13,929 nt of DNA from Alphaproteobacteria bacterium (GCA_019237175.1 JAFAHP010000118.1:1-13929); one strand, 5' to 3'; shown: positions 6,728 through 13,667, counted from the first letter of the stretch. Notes: generated by a model from the letters alone, not told the origin. Translations and numbers: made by a program.

Positions 6728-7486
6728 ATGTCATCACCGCATTCCGACCCGGTCAAGCAACAGGTTGCCGCCCATTGGGATCGGCGGGCCGCGCGTTTCG
6801 ACGAGGATTTTGGCCACAGCATCCGCACCCCGGCCGAGCGCGCGGCCTGGGACCGGATTTTCCGCCTCGTGCTGCCACGGCGCGCCCGGTTGGACGCGCT
6901 CGATGTCGGCTGCGGTACCGGGTTTCTGAGCCTCGAACTCGCCGAGCGGGGGCATCGCGTGACCGGAATCGATTTCGCGCCGGCCATGATCGCGCGGGCC
7001 CGGAGCAAGGCGACTGAGCGCGGCCTTCAAATTCGCTTCGAAGAGGCCGATGCCGAGCAACTGCCGTTTTCGGCGGCGACTTTCGATTTCGTGATCAGCC
7101 GGCATCTCTTGTGGACATTGCCGCATCCCGGAGCGGCGATCGACGAATGGGTTCGGGTGTTGCGGTCGGGCGGGCGGCTCATCGTCGTCGATGGCGCCGT
7201 CCTCGACGGCAGCGACCGCTCCCCGCAGGGGCAGCCGGGTCCCCAGGAAAATGCGCGCACGAGCCCAGAATATGTCGCGATCGGAGACCGGCTGCCGTTT
7301 CTCGGCGGTCGCCCGCGCGAGGAGATCGAGGCTCTGCTGAGCGCCCATGGCCTTTCCGACGTGGCGAGCGATCCGCTCAGCGAGCTCGTCGAAGCGCAGT
7401 TTCAGCGCATGATCCAGGAGAGATTGGAGCCACGACGGCGGAACCGCTATGTCGTCTGGGGCGATGTTGATATCGGATCCCGATGA
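6728..7486 (+). CDS. Class I SAM-dependent methyltransferase
   Basis: Rossmann-fold methyltransferase of 252 residues. Motif I is ALDVGCGTGF (57-66), the acidic residue that contacts the SAM ribose is D82 in GIDFAP, and post-I motifs are ADAEQLPF (107-114) and RHLLWTLPHP (125-134). RVLRSGGRLIVVDG (143-156) is the motif III region. The core is of Methyltransf_11/UbiE type and even shares ADAEQLPF with the real UbiE at 9596, but it lacks the UbiE signature YDxMN...S...H..W and is not linked to ubiB, so it is not the quinone enzyme. The C-terminal 60 residues, with a basic RRRNRYVVWGD ending, probably shape the substrate site. The start at 6728 has GAGGA about 9 nt upstream. It lies 24 nt after the LLM gene. 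The substrate is unknown. Confidence 0.9.
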   Translation: MSSPHSDPVKQQVAAHWDRRAARFDEDFGHSIRTPAERAAWDRIFRLVLPRRARLDALDVGCGTGFLSLELAERGHRVTGIDFAPAMIARARSKATERGLQIRFEEADAEQLPFSAATFDFVISRHLLWTLPHPGAAIDEWVRVLRSGGRLIVVDGAVLDGSDRSPQGQPGPQENARTSPEYVAIGDRLPFLGGRPREEIEALLSAHGLSDVASDPLSELVEAQFQRMIQERLEPRRRNRYVVWGDVDIGSR

Positions 7487-7506
7487 CAAGACCTGAGGAA
7501 CCTGAT

Positions 7507-7527
7507 CCCTACCCGATCCGGGTGGGG
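7507..7527 (+). terminator. GC-rich hairpin after the methyltransferase gene
   Basis: CCCTACCCG (7507-7515) and CGGGTGGGG (7519-7527) form a 9-bp stem with one G-T wobble and a 3-nt loop. It begins 21 nt after the methyltransferase stop. Only TAATGTCT follows, so the T-run is poor. It may attenuate transcription, stabilise the 3' end, or be one arm of a dispersed repeat, since GATCCGGGTGGGG recurs in inverse orientation at 12324-12336. Confidence 0.4.
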
Positions 7528-7599
7528 TAATGTCTCGTCGCTCATCCCGGATGAGTTCCAATCGGAAAGATTTCTGAAATCGCGGCGCGGAAGGGCGGC

Positions 7600-7803
7600 A
7601 TGCAGCAGGGTCGCGGCGGCATCGGCAGCCGCAAGCACGGCATCTCGGGCCATGCATCGCAAAGCCCGCGTTTTCGACTGGCGAACAAGCTCGCGGCCGA
7701 ACGCGGCGAGTACGACACCAGGAACGCGCGCCGCCCGCTGGGCTCCACCTTCGAAAATGTCCGTGCCGCCTTTGCCGCCGCTCGTAAGCTTAGGCGTCCG
7801 TGA
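7600..7803 (+). CDS. Possible small basic protein, unknown function
   Basis: Open reading frame of 67 residues. It is rich in Arg, Lys and Gly at the N-terminus (MQQGRGGIGSRKHGISGHA) and becomes amphipathic and alanine-rich at the end (FENVRAAFAAARKLRRP). I do not recognise a family. Support for coding: an SD-like GGAAGGG 4-5 nt before the ATG, about three quarters of codons ending in G or C, and the same direction as the methyltransferase 113 nt upstream. Against it: short length, a hairpin between it and the upstream gene, and no known homologue that I can name. No signal peptide or membrane segment is visible. It ends 18 nt before the convergent crotonase gene ends. Confidence 0.4.
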   Translation: MQQGRGGIGSRKHGISGHASQSPRFRLANKLAAERGEYDTRNARRPLGSTFENVRAAFAAARKLRRP

Positions 7804-7821
7804 GGGTTGGTTCGGGTCTGG

Positions 7822-8610
7822 TCAGCGGTGACGGAAATTCGGTTTGCGTTTTTCGATAAAGGCGGTCATCCCCTCTTTGCGGTCTTCCGTCGCAAAGGTC
7901 GCGTGGAACACGCGCCGTTCGAACCGCACCCCCTCGGCGAGTGTCGTTTCATAGGCGCGGTTCACCGATTCCTTGACCATCATCGCGATTGGCCGCGACA
8001 TCTCGCAGATGTGCTCGGCGATCTTGACCGCTTCGGTCATTAAATCGGCGAGCGGTACGACGCGGCTGACAAGGCCGGCACGCTCAGCTTCGGCAGCGTC
8101 CATCATCCGCCCGGTCAGGCACAGATCCATCGCCTTGGCTTTGCCGACAAAGCGCGCGAGCCTTTGGGTGCCGCCGGCGCCGGGCAGGGTGCCAAGCGTG
8201 ATCTCCGGTTGGCCAAAGCGCGCCGTATCAGCAGCAACGACGATGTCGCACATCATTGCGATCTCGCACCCGCCGCCCAGCGCATAGCCGGCAACCGCGG
8301 CCACCACCGGCTTTCGGCACGCGGCGAGCCTCTCCCAGCCTCGGGTAATAAAGTCCTCGAGATATGTTTCGGGATAGGTCTTCTGCGCCATCTCCTTGAC
8401 GTCAGCGCCGGCAGCAAAGGCCCGCTCGTTGCCGGTCACGACGACCGCACCAATCGCATCGTCGGCTTCGAACGCGTCGATCGCTGCCGCGAGTTCGCCG
8501 ATCAGGGCCGCATTCAGCGCATTCAGTGCCTGCGGGCGGTTGAGGGTGACGATGCCGACCGCACCGCGGCGCTCGACAAGGATGTTCTGGTAGCTGTGAT
8601 CTTGGCTCAT
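7822..8610 (-). CDS. Enoyl-CoA hydratase/isomerase (crotonase family)
   Basis: Crotonase-fold enzyme of 262 residues that likely hydrates trans-2-enoyl-CoA in fatty-acid beta-oxidation. The oxyanion-hole segments are AFAAGADVKEM (64-74) and ALGGGCEIAMMCDIV (110-124). Both catalytic glutamates are present: E116 in GGGCEIAM and E136 in GQPEITLGTLPGAGG, so hydratase activity is likely and not only isomerase activity. The ends, NILVERRGAVGIVTLNRPQA and FIEKRKPNFRHR, match full-length members. The ATG at 8610 is preferred because GAGGAG lies 7 nt upstream; the ATG at 8616 would be too close to it. An upstream in-frame extension to 8766 would run into mutM and has no family match. It follows mutM by 83 nt on the same strand, a common alphaproteobacterial neighbour pair. 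Confidence 0.94.
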   Translation of the reverse strand: MSQDHSYQNILVERRGAVGIVTLNRPQALNALNAALIGELAAAIDAFEADDAIGAVVVTGNERAFAAGADVKEMAQKTYPETYLEDFITRGWERLAACRKPVVAAVAGYALGGGCEIAMMCDIVVAADTARFGQPEITLGTLPGAGGTQRLARFVGKAKAMDLCLTGRMMDAAEAERAGLVSRVVPLADLMTEAVKIAEHICEMSRPIAMMVKESVNRAYETTLAEGVRFERRVFHATFATEDRKEGMTAFIEKRKPNFRHR

Positions 8611-8693
8611 CCTCATTCTCCTCGCCGTCGGCCGGCCTAGTCGCACATTATCGTTCTGGAGAGAGCATTCATGTGCCGCGCAGCGAATTCCGG

Positions 8694-9521
8694 TCAGCGC
8701 TGCCGCTTGGCGCAAAAAAACGTCGAGCGGCCCGACTGGACGATGCGGCGCACGCCCTCGACGCAACTACAGCCGGGACAGGGCTCCCCCTCGTGACCGT
8801 AGACCGCCCAGCGGTGCTGGAAATATCCGAGCTCGCCATTCGCCTGTACATAGTTGCGCAATGACGAGCCGCCGGCTTCGATCGCCTCCTCGAGCACTGC
8901 TCGGATCGCCGCCACCAGCCGCTCCGCCCGCGCGCGTCCGACGGTGGCTGCCAGCCGTCGCGGCGACAATCGGGCGCGATAGAGCGCCTCACAAACATAG
9001 ATGTTGCCGAGCCCGGCAACCACGCGCTGATCGAGCAGCGCCGATTTGATCGGAGACTGTTTTCCGGCAAGCTTTTGCGCGAGATAGTCTCCGGTGAAAT
9101 CCGGGCCGAGCGGCTCGGGACCGAGCGACGCCAGCAGCGGGTGGCGTGCCGCCTCGCTGCGGCGAACGTAATCCAACAGGCCAAAGCGACGCGGATCGTT
9201 CAGAGTTACGACCGTGCCGTCGTCGAGGGTCAGCACGACATGGTCGTGCCGCGCACCTGCGGCCGATACCGCGCCCGTGGTGATCCGGCCCGACATGCCG
9301 AGGTGGAGCAGTAGCATTCCGTCGCCGTCGAGCTCAACCAGGATGTACTTTCCGCGCCGGCCGAGCGTTTTGATTTTGGCGCCGACAAGACGTTCGGCCA
9401 GTTCCGGCGGAAATGGCCGGCGAAGGTCGGGGCGGCGCAGCTCGGCCCGCACGATGCACCGGCCCGTCATTGTCAGCGCCAGGCCACGCCGCACGGTCTC
9501 GACTTCAGGCAGTTCGGGCAT
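8694..9521 (-). CDS. mutM: Formamidopyrimidine-DNA glycosylase, zinc finger lacking the fourth Cys
   Basis: Base-excision repair enzyme that removes 8-oxoguanine and FaPy lesions and cuts the abasic site. The 275-residue product starts MPELPEVETVRRGL, with the catalytic P2 and E3. It has K58 in RRGKY, N163 in the helix-two-turn-helix LGNIYVCEALYRARLSP, and R265 in SGRSTFF of the zinc finger. The finger reads C248-x4-C253-x16-C270-x2-R273-Q-R. Alphaproteobacterial MutM usually ends CxxCQ with a fourth Cys; here that codon is CGG, Arg. An extra Cys at 251 lies in the first knuckle. All other catalytic residues are intact, so activity is possible but finger stability is in question. The start ATG at 9521 is fixed because P2 must follow it. 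It diverges from ubiE with a 74-nt gap. Confidence 0.95.
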   Translation of the reverse strand: MPELPEVETVRRGLALTMTGRCIVRAELRRPDLRRPFPPELAERLVGAKIKTLGRRGKYILVELDGDGMLLLHLGMSGRITTGAVSAAGARHDHVVLTLDDGTVVTLNDPRRFGLLDYVRRSEAARHPLLASLGPEPLGPDFTGDYLAQKLAGKQSPIKSALLDQRVVAGLGNIYVCEALYRARLSPRRLAATVGRARAERLVAAIRAVLEEAIEAGGSSLRNYVQANGELGYFQHRWAVYGHEGEPCPGCSCVEGVRRIVQSGRSTFFCAKRQR

Positions 9522-9595
9522 TTAGCCTATCGTACCCCGCGCGCACCGGCCGTGCCATGGCGCACGCGGTCCGATGGCGGTATCTTTGCAGTCCG

Positions 9596-10372
9596 ATGAG
9601 CGAAAAAGAAGCGAGCGGCAGCGGTGCGCCGGATTATCCCCATCAACCGGAGGCCGAGAAGGCATCGATCGTTCGCGCGGTCTTCGACAGCGTGGCAGCG
9701 CGCTACGATCTGATGAACGATCTGATGAGCGGCGGCATTCACCGGTTGTGGAAGGCCGAGATGGTCGCACGCATGAACCCTCGCCTTGGCCAGCGCTTGC
9801 TTGATGTCGCCGGCGGTACCGGTGATGTCGCGCTTCGCGCCTTGCCGTTGCTGGCGCCTCAGGCCGGGGACGCTGCCGGGGGTGGGGCCGTCGTTTGCGA
9901 CGTCAACGAACACATGCTCGAAATTGGCCGCGCCCGGGCGCTCGACCGGGGTATTCTTTTTGGCCTTGAGTGGCTTGCGGCGGATGCCGAGCAGCTGCCC
10001 TTTGCCGCGCGGAGTTTTGATCACTATACGATAGCCTTCGGGCTGCGTAACGTGACCCATATCGAAGCGGCGCTCGCCGAGGCGCGGCGGGTGCTAAAGC
10101 CGGGTGGGCGGTTCTTGTGCCTCGAGTTTACGCCCAAAGTCACGCCGCTGTTGCAGCCGCTTTACGATCTCTACAGCTTTTATGTCGTGCCAACGCTGGG
10201 CCAGGTCGTCACCGGCGACCGCGATGCCTATACTTACCTGGTCCAAAGCATTCGGGGCTTTCCCCGCCAGGGGGAGCTTGCCGAGATGATTGTCGGCGCC
10301 GGGCTGGAGCAGGTTCGGTTCCGCAACCTGACAGGGGGCATTGCTGCGCTCCATTCCGCTTGGCGCCTTTGA
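9596..10372 (+). CDS. ubiE: Demethylmenaquinone/2-methoxy-benzoquinol C-methyltransferase UbiE
   Basis: SAM-dependent C-methyltransferase of ubiquinone biosynthesis, also of menaquinone synthesis in species that make it. The 258-residue product carries the family signature YDLMNDLMSGGIHRLW (37-52), SAM motif I LLDVAGGTGD (68-77), ADAEQLPF (129-136), the segment FDHYTIAFGLRNV (141-153) and RVLKPGGRFLCLEFTP (165-180). The second signature usually has Ser after E-x; here it is Thr. The ATG at 9596 is chosen because MSEKEASG leads directly into the conserved N-terminus. An ATG at 9557 in the same frame adds 13 residues, and further upstream the frame overlaps mutM on the other strand. No strong ribosome-binding site is seen. 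It overlaps ubiB by 32 nt. Confidence 0.95.
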   Translation: MSEKEASGSGAPDYPHQPEAEKASIVRAVFDSVAARYDLMNDLMSGGIHRLWKAEMVARMNPRLGQRLLDVAGGTGDVALRALPLLAPQAGDAAGGGAVVCDVNEHMLEIGRARALDRGILFGLEWLAADAEQLPFAARSFDHYTIAFGLRNVTHIEAALAEARRVLKPGGRFLCLEFTPKVTPLLQPLYDLYSFYVVPTLGQVVTGDRDAYTYLVQSIRGFPRQGELAEMIVGAGLEQVRFRNLTGGIAALHSAWRL

Positions 10373-11951
10373 CGCGGCGCCACCTCGATTCGGGCTCTTT
10401 CGCAGTTGGCGAAATCTCGTCCGCCTTGCCCGTATCGGACTGACGCTGACGCGTCACGACGCGCTGTTTCCGTTTGCCGGCGTGCCGGTGGTCGCGTTCT
10501 ACCTGCGCTTTGCCGGTTTGTTTGCGCGGCGGCGCGGCCGGTCCGCGGCGCGCCCGGGCCAGCGTCTCGCGGCGGCCCTCGACGAGCTGGGTCCAGGGTT
10601 TATCAAGCTCGGCCAGCTGCTGTCGACGCGAGCCGATCTCTTCGGGGAAGAGATCGCCGCCGATCTCGCGAGATTGCAGGACCGCTTGCCGGCATTTCCT
10701 GGTGCCGCGGCGCGCGCGGCGATCGAACTCGAGTTCGGCCAGCCGCTCGCCAGTATATTCCAATCCTTCGACGAAAATGCGATTGCCGCAGCATCGATTG
10801 CACAGGTTCATTTCGCCCGCACCACCGAAGGCCGGGACGTCGCCGTCAAGGTCCTGCGGCCGCGGGTGGCGGAGGCCTTTGCCCGCGACCTCGACCTGTT
10901 TTCATGGCTCGCCGGCCTGATCGAAAGGGTCTACGCGCCGGCGCGGCGGTTGAAGCCGGTGGAGATCGTGCGTACCCTGGCCGAAATCGTCGCCTTTGAA
11001 ATGGATTTGCGCTTCGAGGCGGCGGCCGCTTCGGAACTGGCAGAGAATTTCGCCGGCGACCCGTGCTTTCGGGTGCCGCGGATCGACTGGTCGCGCACCG
11101 GGCACAATGTCCTGACGTTGGAACGCATCGAGGGAGTACGCATCGACGACCGAGCCGGGCTGATTGCCGCCGGGCATCGGATCGATGATGTGCTCGCAAA
11201 GGCGGCCGGGGCCTTTTTCAACCAGGTGTTCCGCGACGGTTTTTTTCACGCCGATTTGCATCCCGGGAATATGTTTGTCGATGCCTCGGGGGCGATCGTG
11301 GTCGTCGATTTCGGCATCATGGGGCGGCTCGATCGCACCACCCGGTGGTATCTCGCCGATATGCTGGTCGGCTTTTTGGTTGGCGATTACCGGCGAGTGG
11401 CTGAAGTCCACTTCGCTGCCGGCTATGTCCCGTCGACCCGGTCCATCGACGCCTTTACCCAGGCCTGCCGCGCGATCGGGGAGCCAATCCTTGGCCGGCC
11501 GCTGCAGGAAATCTCGGTTGCACGGCTGCTTGCCCAGTTGTTTCAGGTGACCGAGCAATTCGACATGGAGACCCAGCCGCAACTCCTGTTGCTGCAAAAG
11601 ACGATGGTGTTGATTGAAGGCGTGGGCCGCCGCCTCGATCCTGAGATCAACATATGGGCCATGGCACGGCCATTGATCGAAACCTGGGTGCGCGACAATC
11701 GCGGGCTCGAGGCGCAATTACGCGAGCGCTTTGAAACCGTCGCCGATACGGTCGCGCGGCTGCCGCGCATGATCGAAAAGCTCGAAAACTTCGTCGATGA
11801 CGTGTCGCGTGACGGTATTCTGCTGCACGCCGAATCGATCGCCTCGCAAGCCGAAGCGCAAGCCAAGCGTGCGTATCTCGCAGTGATCCCGCTCTATCTT
11901 GCGGCGGCGGCGCTGCTGGCGATCGCCGGCGTTCTTGTCTTCCGGCATTAG
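10341..11951 (+). CDS. ubiB: Ubiquinone biosynthesis accessory kinase-like protein UbiB
   Basis: Atypical protein-kinase-like ATPase (ABC1/ADCK family) required for aerobic ubiquinone synthesis at the inner membrane. The 536-residue product shows FIKLGQLLSTRADLF with the KxGQ motif (89-92), the alanine-rich nucleotide loop AAASIAQVH (149-157), K170 in VAVKVLRP, ExD (E220, D222), the catalytic loop HADLHPGN (303-310) and DFG (323-325). A hydrophobic segment at 511-533 is a membrane anchor; only one such C-terminal segment is clear. The best start is TTG at 10341, inside the ubiE end, because no ATG or GTG lies between it and the conserved RSWRNLVRLARIGLTLTRHD segment. AGGGGG immediately upstream is very close to the TTG. 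Translation is probably coupled to ubiE. The usual downstream neighbour coaBC is not present here. Confidence 0.95.
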   Translation: MLRSIPLGAFDAAPPRFGLFRSWRNLVRLARIGLTLTRHDALFPFAGVPVVAFYLRFAGLFARRRGRSAARPGQRLAAALDELGPGFIKLGQLLSTRADLFGEEIAADLARLQDRLPAFPGAAARAAIELEFGQPLASIFQSFDENAIAAASIAQVHFARTTEGRDVAVKVLRPRVAEAFARDLDLFSWLAGLIERVYAPARRLKPVEIVRTLAEIVAFEMDLRFEAAAASELAENFAGDPCFRVPRIDWSRTGHNVLTLERIEGVRIDDRAGLIAAGHRIDDVLAKAAGAFFNQVFRDGFFHADLHPGNMFVDASGAIVVVDFGIMGRLDRTTRWYLADMLVGFLVGDYRRVAEVHFAAGYVPSTRSIDAFTQACRAIGEPILGRPLQEISVARLLAQLFQVTEQFDMETQPQLLLLQKTMVLIEGVGRRLDPEINIWAMARPLIETWVRDNRGLEAQLRERFETVADTVARLPRMIEKLENFVDDVSRDGILLHAESIASQAEAQAKRAYLAVIPLYLAAAALLAIAGVLVFRH

Positions 11952-12478
11952 CGGCGGGTGCGATCGGCTCGCAGGATAAATCTGACGCCACTGTCCAGCG
12001 CCGAGTAGCGACTTTACGCGGAGAGGTTATTCGCGCAGGCAGAACCAAGGGGTTGTGCCCGAATGCCCCGGTCTCGGCCTTGAGTGCAATCACGCGACGA
12101 TCGACCGCCAGCTGTCGTGCTAGGCTATGGGGTTCACGCAAATTCCCGAGGCTTTCCAAGCCGTTGCGAAGGGTGCCCTCTCCGCCCGCTGGCCGGGGGG
12201 AGAGGGAGGGGACCCATCGCATCAGCGATGGGGAGGGTGAGGTGGGCAATGGCGCGCGCTCTGGAATCCCCCACCTCACCCGGCCTCTCCGCCTCAGGGG
12301 CGGAGAGGGAAAATTAGGGTGCTCCCCACCCGGATCCGTGAATACCGTAGGTGCGAGAGGAAGGGGTGGGGAGGGCGGAGCCCATCGCAGAGAGCGCGGG
12401 AAGACGGATATCTTCTGTCGTTCTCTGCACGTCCAATGCGCCCGCTGCGGTATTTTTTTGTCGCTGGAAGGATCGCCG
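11952..12478. other. Non-coding gap after ubiB: possible gene relic and hairpin-rich repeat
   Basis: This 527-bp stretch has no gene I can support. Its first part (about 11970-12160) reads on the minus strand as a protein-like segment with no recognisable family. The second part (12176-12373) is a cluster of inverted repeats. A run of seven T at 12453-12459 precedes the ribosome-binding site of the next gene. Long open frames through the repeats encode P/R/G-rich sequence of the kind that repeats produce, and I do not accept them as genes. Confidence 0.6.
12176..12373. repeat. Composite intergenic palindromic repeat cluster
   Basis: Five perfect inverted repeats follow one another. CCCTCTCC/GGAGAGGG (12176-12183, 12199-12206). 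CCCATCGC/GCGATGGG with a 4-nt loop (12213-12220, 12225-12232). GGGTGAGGTGGG/CCCACCTCACCC, 12 bp (12235-12246, 12270-12281). CCTCTCCGCC/GGCGGAGAGG, 10 bp, loop TCAGG (12284-12293, 12299-12308). CTCCCCACCC/GGGTGGGGAG, 10 bp (12322-12331, 12364-12373). CCCATCGC recurs at 12381-12388. The G/A- and C/T-rich arms resemble dispersed intergenic repeats common in alphaproteobacteria. The transcript would be heavily structured and could act as a 3' stabiliser or terminator for ubiB. Confidence 0.75.
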
Positions 12479-13579
12479 ATGAAGATCACCAAGGTTGAGA
12501 CTGGGATCGTCGCATTGCCGAATGACGAGCCGCTCGGCGGTTTTTCGGAAAACCCGAACGCGAAAAATCCGATCGTTTGGCTGCGACTCGGTACCGATGA
12601 CGGCGTCGAAGGGTTGGGCGTCACCTATTTTGGCGGTGCCTTAACCCGCACTCTGCGGAAGGCGGTCGACGACATGGCGGCGCTCGTAATCGGCGAAGAC
12701 CCGATCCTCATCGAGGCGATCGCCGCAAAATTGCGCGCTGCCGCGGTCAGCGCCGGTCCGGCAGGTATCTTTACGATGGCATTGTCGGCGATCGACGTAG
12801 CGCTTTGGGACATCAAAGGCAAAGCCCTAGGCCTGCCATTGTGGAAACTGTTGGGTGGCGGTCGCGAGCATATCGCGACTTATGCGAGCGGCGCGTTGCG
12901 CCGCGGCTTGAGGCTCGAAGAAGCGCTAATCGCGGCGCAACGATTGCGCGAAAAGGGCCATCGCCAAACAAAGATGCAGCTCGGCCTTCCGGGGATAACC
13001 TCGCCGGCACGCGAGGTCGAGCAGGCGCGTCTGATCCGCCGCGCGGTGGGCCCCGACATGGATCTGATGTGCGACATCAACCAGCGCTGGCGGCCGGAAC
13101 AGGCGATCGATATCGGCCGCCAGCTTGAAGCCGTCGGCGTCGGCCTTTATTGGCTCGAAGACGTCACCGCGCATGACGACTACGCCGGCCTGGCGAGAGT
13201 CAGCGCAGCATTGGCGACGCCGGTCGCCGGCGGCGAATATTTGTATGGGATTGTGCCGTTCCGCCACATGCTGGAGGCCCGCTCGGTCGACATTGTCATG
13301 ATCGATCAGGTGCGCTCGGGCGGCATCACGCCGTGGCTCAAGATCGCCGGCATGGCGGAGGCGTTCAACCTTCCGGTCGTCAGCCACGGCGTGCCCGAGA
13401 TCCATGTCCATCTGGTCGGCGCCGTCCCAAACGGGCTGACCGTCGAATACATGCCGCGGCTGTTTCATTTGTGGGAAGGAGTCCCGGTTCCCGAAAACGG
13501 CTTGCTCCCGATGCCGACCGCCCCTGGCCTCGGTCTCAAATTCAGCCAAGACGCAATCCGTCGATTCGCCGTCGAATAA
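12479..13579 (+). CDS. Enolase-superfamily enzyme, mandelate racemase/muconate lactonizing subgroup
   Basis: TIM-barrel enzyme of 366 residues that should abstract the alpha proton of a carboxylate substrate with Mg2+. The metal ligands are D199 (MCDINQRW), E227 (YWLEDV) and E253 (AGGEYLYG). The His-Asp dyad is D276 (MIDQVRSGG) and H303 (VSHGVPEIHVH), and E323 matches the mandelate racemase acid E317. The spacing follows mandelate racemase almost exactly. At the end of the second strand the KxK motif reads K165-M-Q167, so the second lysine, the S-face base in mandelate racemase, is Gln. Dehydratase or another His-based reaction is therefore more likely than racemisation. The start is ATG at 12479 with GGAAGGA 6 nt upstream; the frame is open further upstream but only through the repeat. 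It begins a new plus-strand unit, 88 nt before the parA-like gene. Confidence 0.9.
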   Translation: MKITKVETGIVALPNDEPLGGFSENPNAKNPIVWLRLGTDDGVEGLGVTYFGGALTRTLRKAVDDMAALVIGEDPILIEAIAAKLRAAAVSAGPAGIFTMALSAIDVALWDIKGKALGLPLWKLLGGGREHIATYASGALRRGLRLEEALIAAQRLREKGHRQTKMQLGLPGITSPAREVEQARLIRRAVGPDMDLMCDINQRWRPEQAIDIGRQLEAVGVGLYWLEDVTAHDDYAGLARVSAALATPVAGGEYLYGIVPFRHMLEARSVDIVMIDQVRSGGITPWLKIAGMAEAFNLPVVSHGVPEIHVHLVGAVPNGLTVEYMPRLFHLWEGVPVPENGLLPMPTAPGLGLKFSQDAIRRFAVE

Positions 13580-13667
13580 CCGTTCATCGATCCTCTGGAG
13601 GGCCGAAAACCAGCTCTAAACCGGTACGCGCATCAAGCGGAACCGATTTCTGCTAAAGCGCAGATCG

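Noticed and set aside
6734..7657. Minus-strand open frame of 307 codons opposite the methyltransferase
   Set aside because: It is the antisense shadow of a clear SAM methyltransferase, with basic, low-information composition typical of GC-rich antisense frames.
8611..8766. Upstream extension of the crotonase gene
   Set aside because: It would overlap mutM and lacks family similarity; GAGGAG correctly spaced before 8610 marks the true start.
9413..9595. Upstream extension of ubiE
   Set aside because: It overlaps the start of mutM on the other strand and has no similarity to the UbiE N-terminus. The ATG at 9557 remains a minor alternative.
10902..11717. Minus-strand open frame of 271 codons opposite ubiB
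   Set aside because: It is antisense to the conserved UbiB kinase motifs; the His/Pro/Arg-rich composition is an artefact of the complementary frame.
12440..12459. Possible intrinsic terminator with T7 run before the enolase-superfamily gene
   Set aside because: The stem upstream of the T-run is at most 3 bp (CCG/CGG), too weak to support a terminator.
12053..12478. 142-residue N-terminal extension of the enolase-superfamily protein
   Set aside because: It translates the intergenic repeats, and a good ribosome-binding site and the family start MKITKVETGI are at 12479.
11647..12624. Long minus-strand open frame of 325 codons across the ubiB 3' end and the repeat region
   Set aside because: It is antisense to ubiB, passes through the palindromic repeats as P/R/G-rich low-complexity sequence, and overlaps the enolase-superfamily start. 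Only the short middle stretch looks protein-like and is noted separately.
12926..13549. Minus-strand open frame of 207 codons opposite the enolase-superfamily gene
   Set aside because: The plus strand encodes all metal ligands and the His-Asp dyad; this frame has no recognisable motif.
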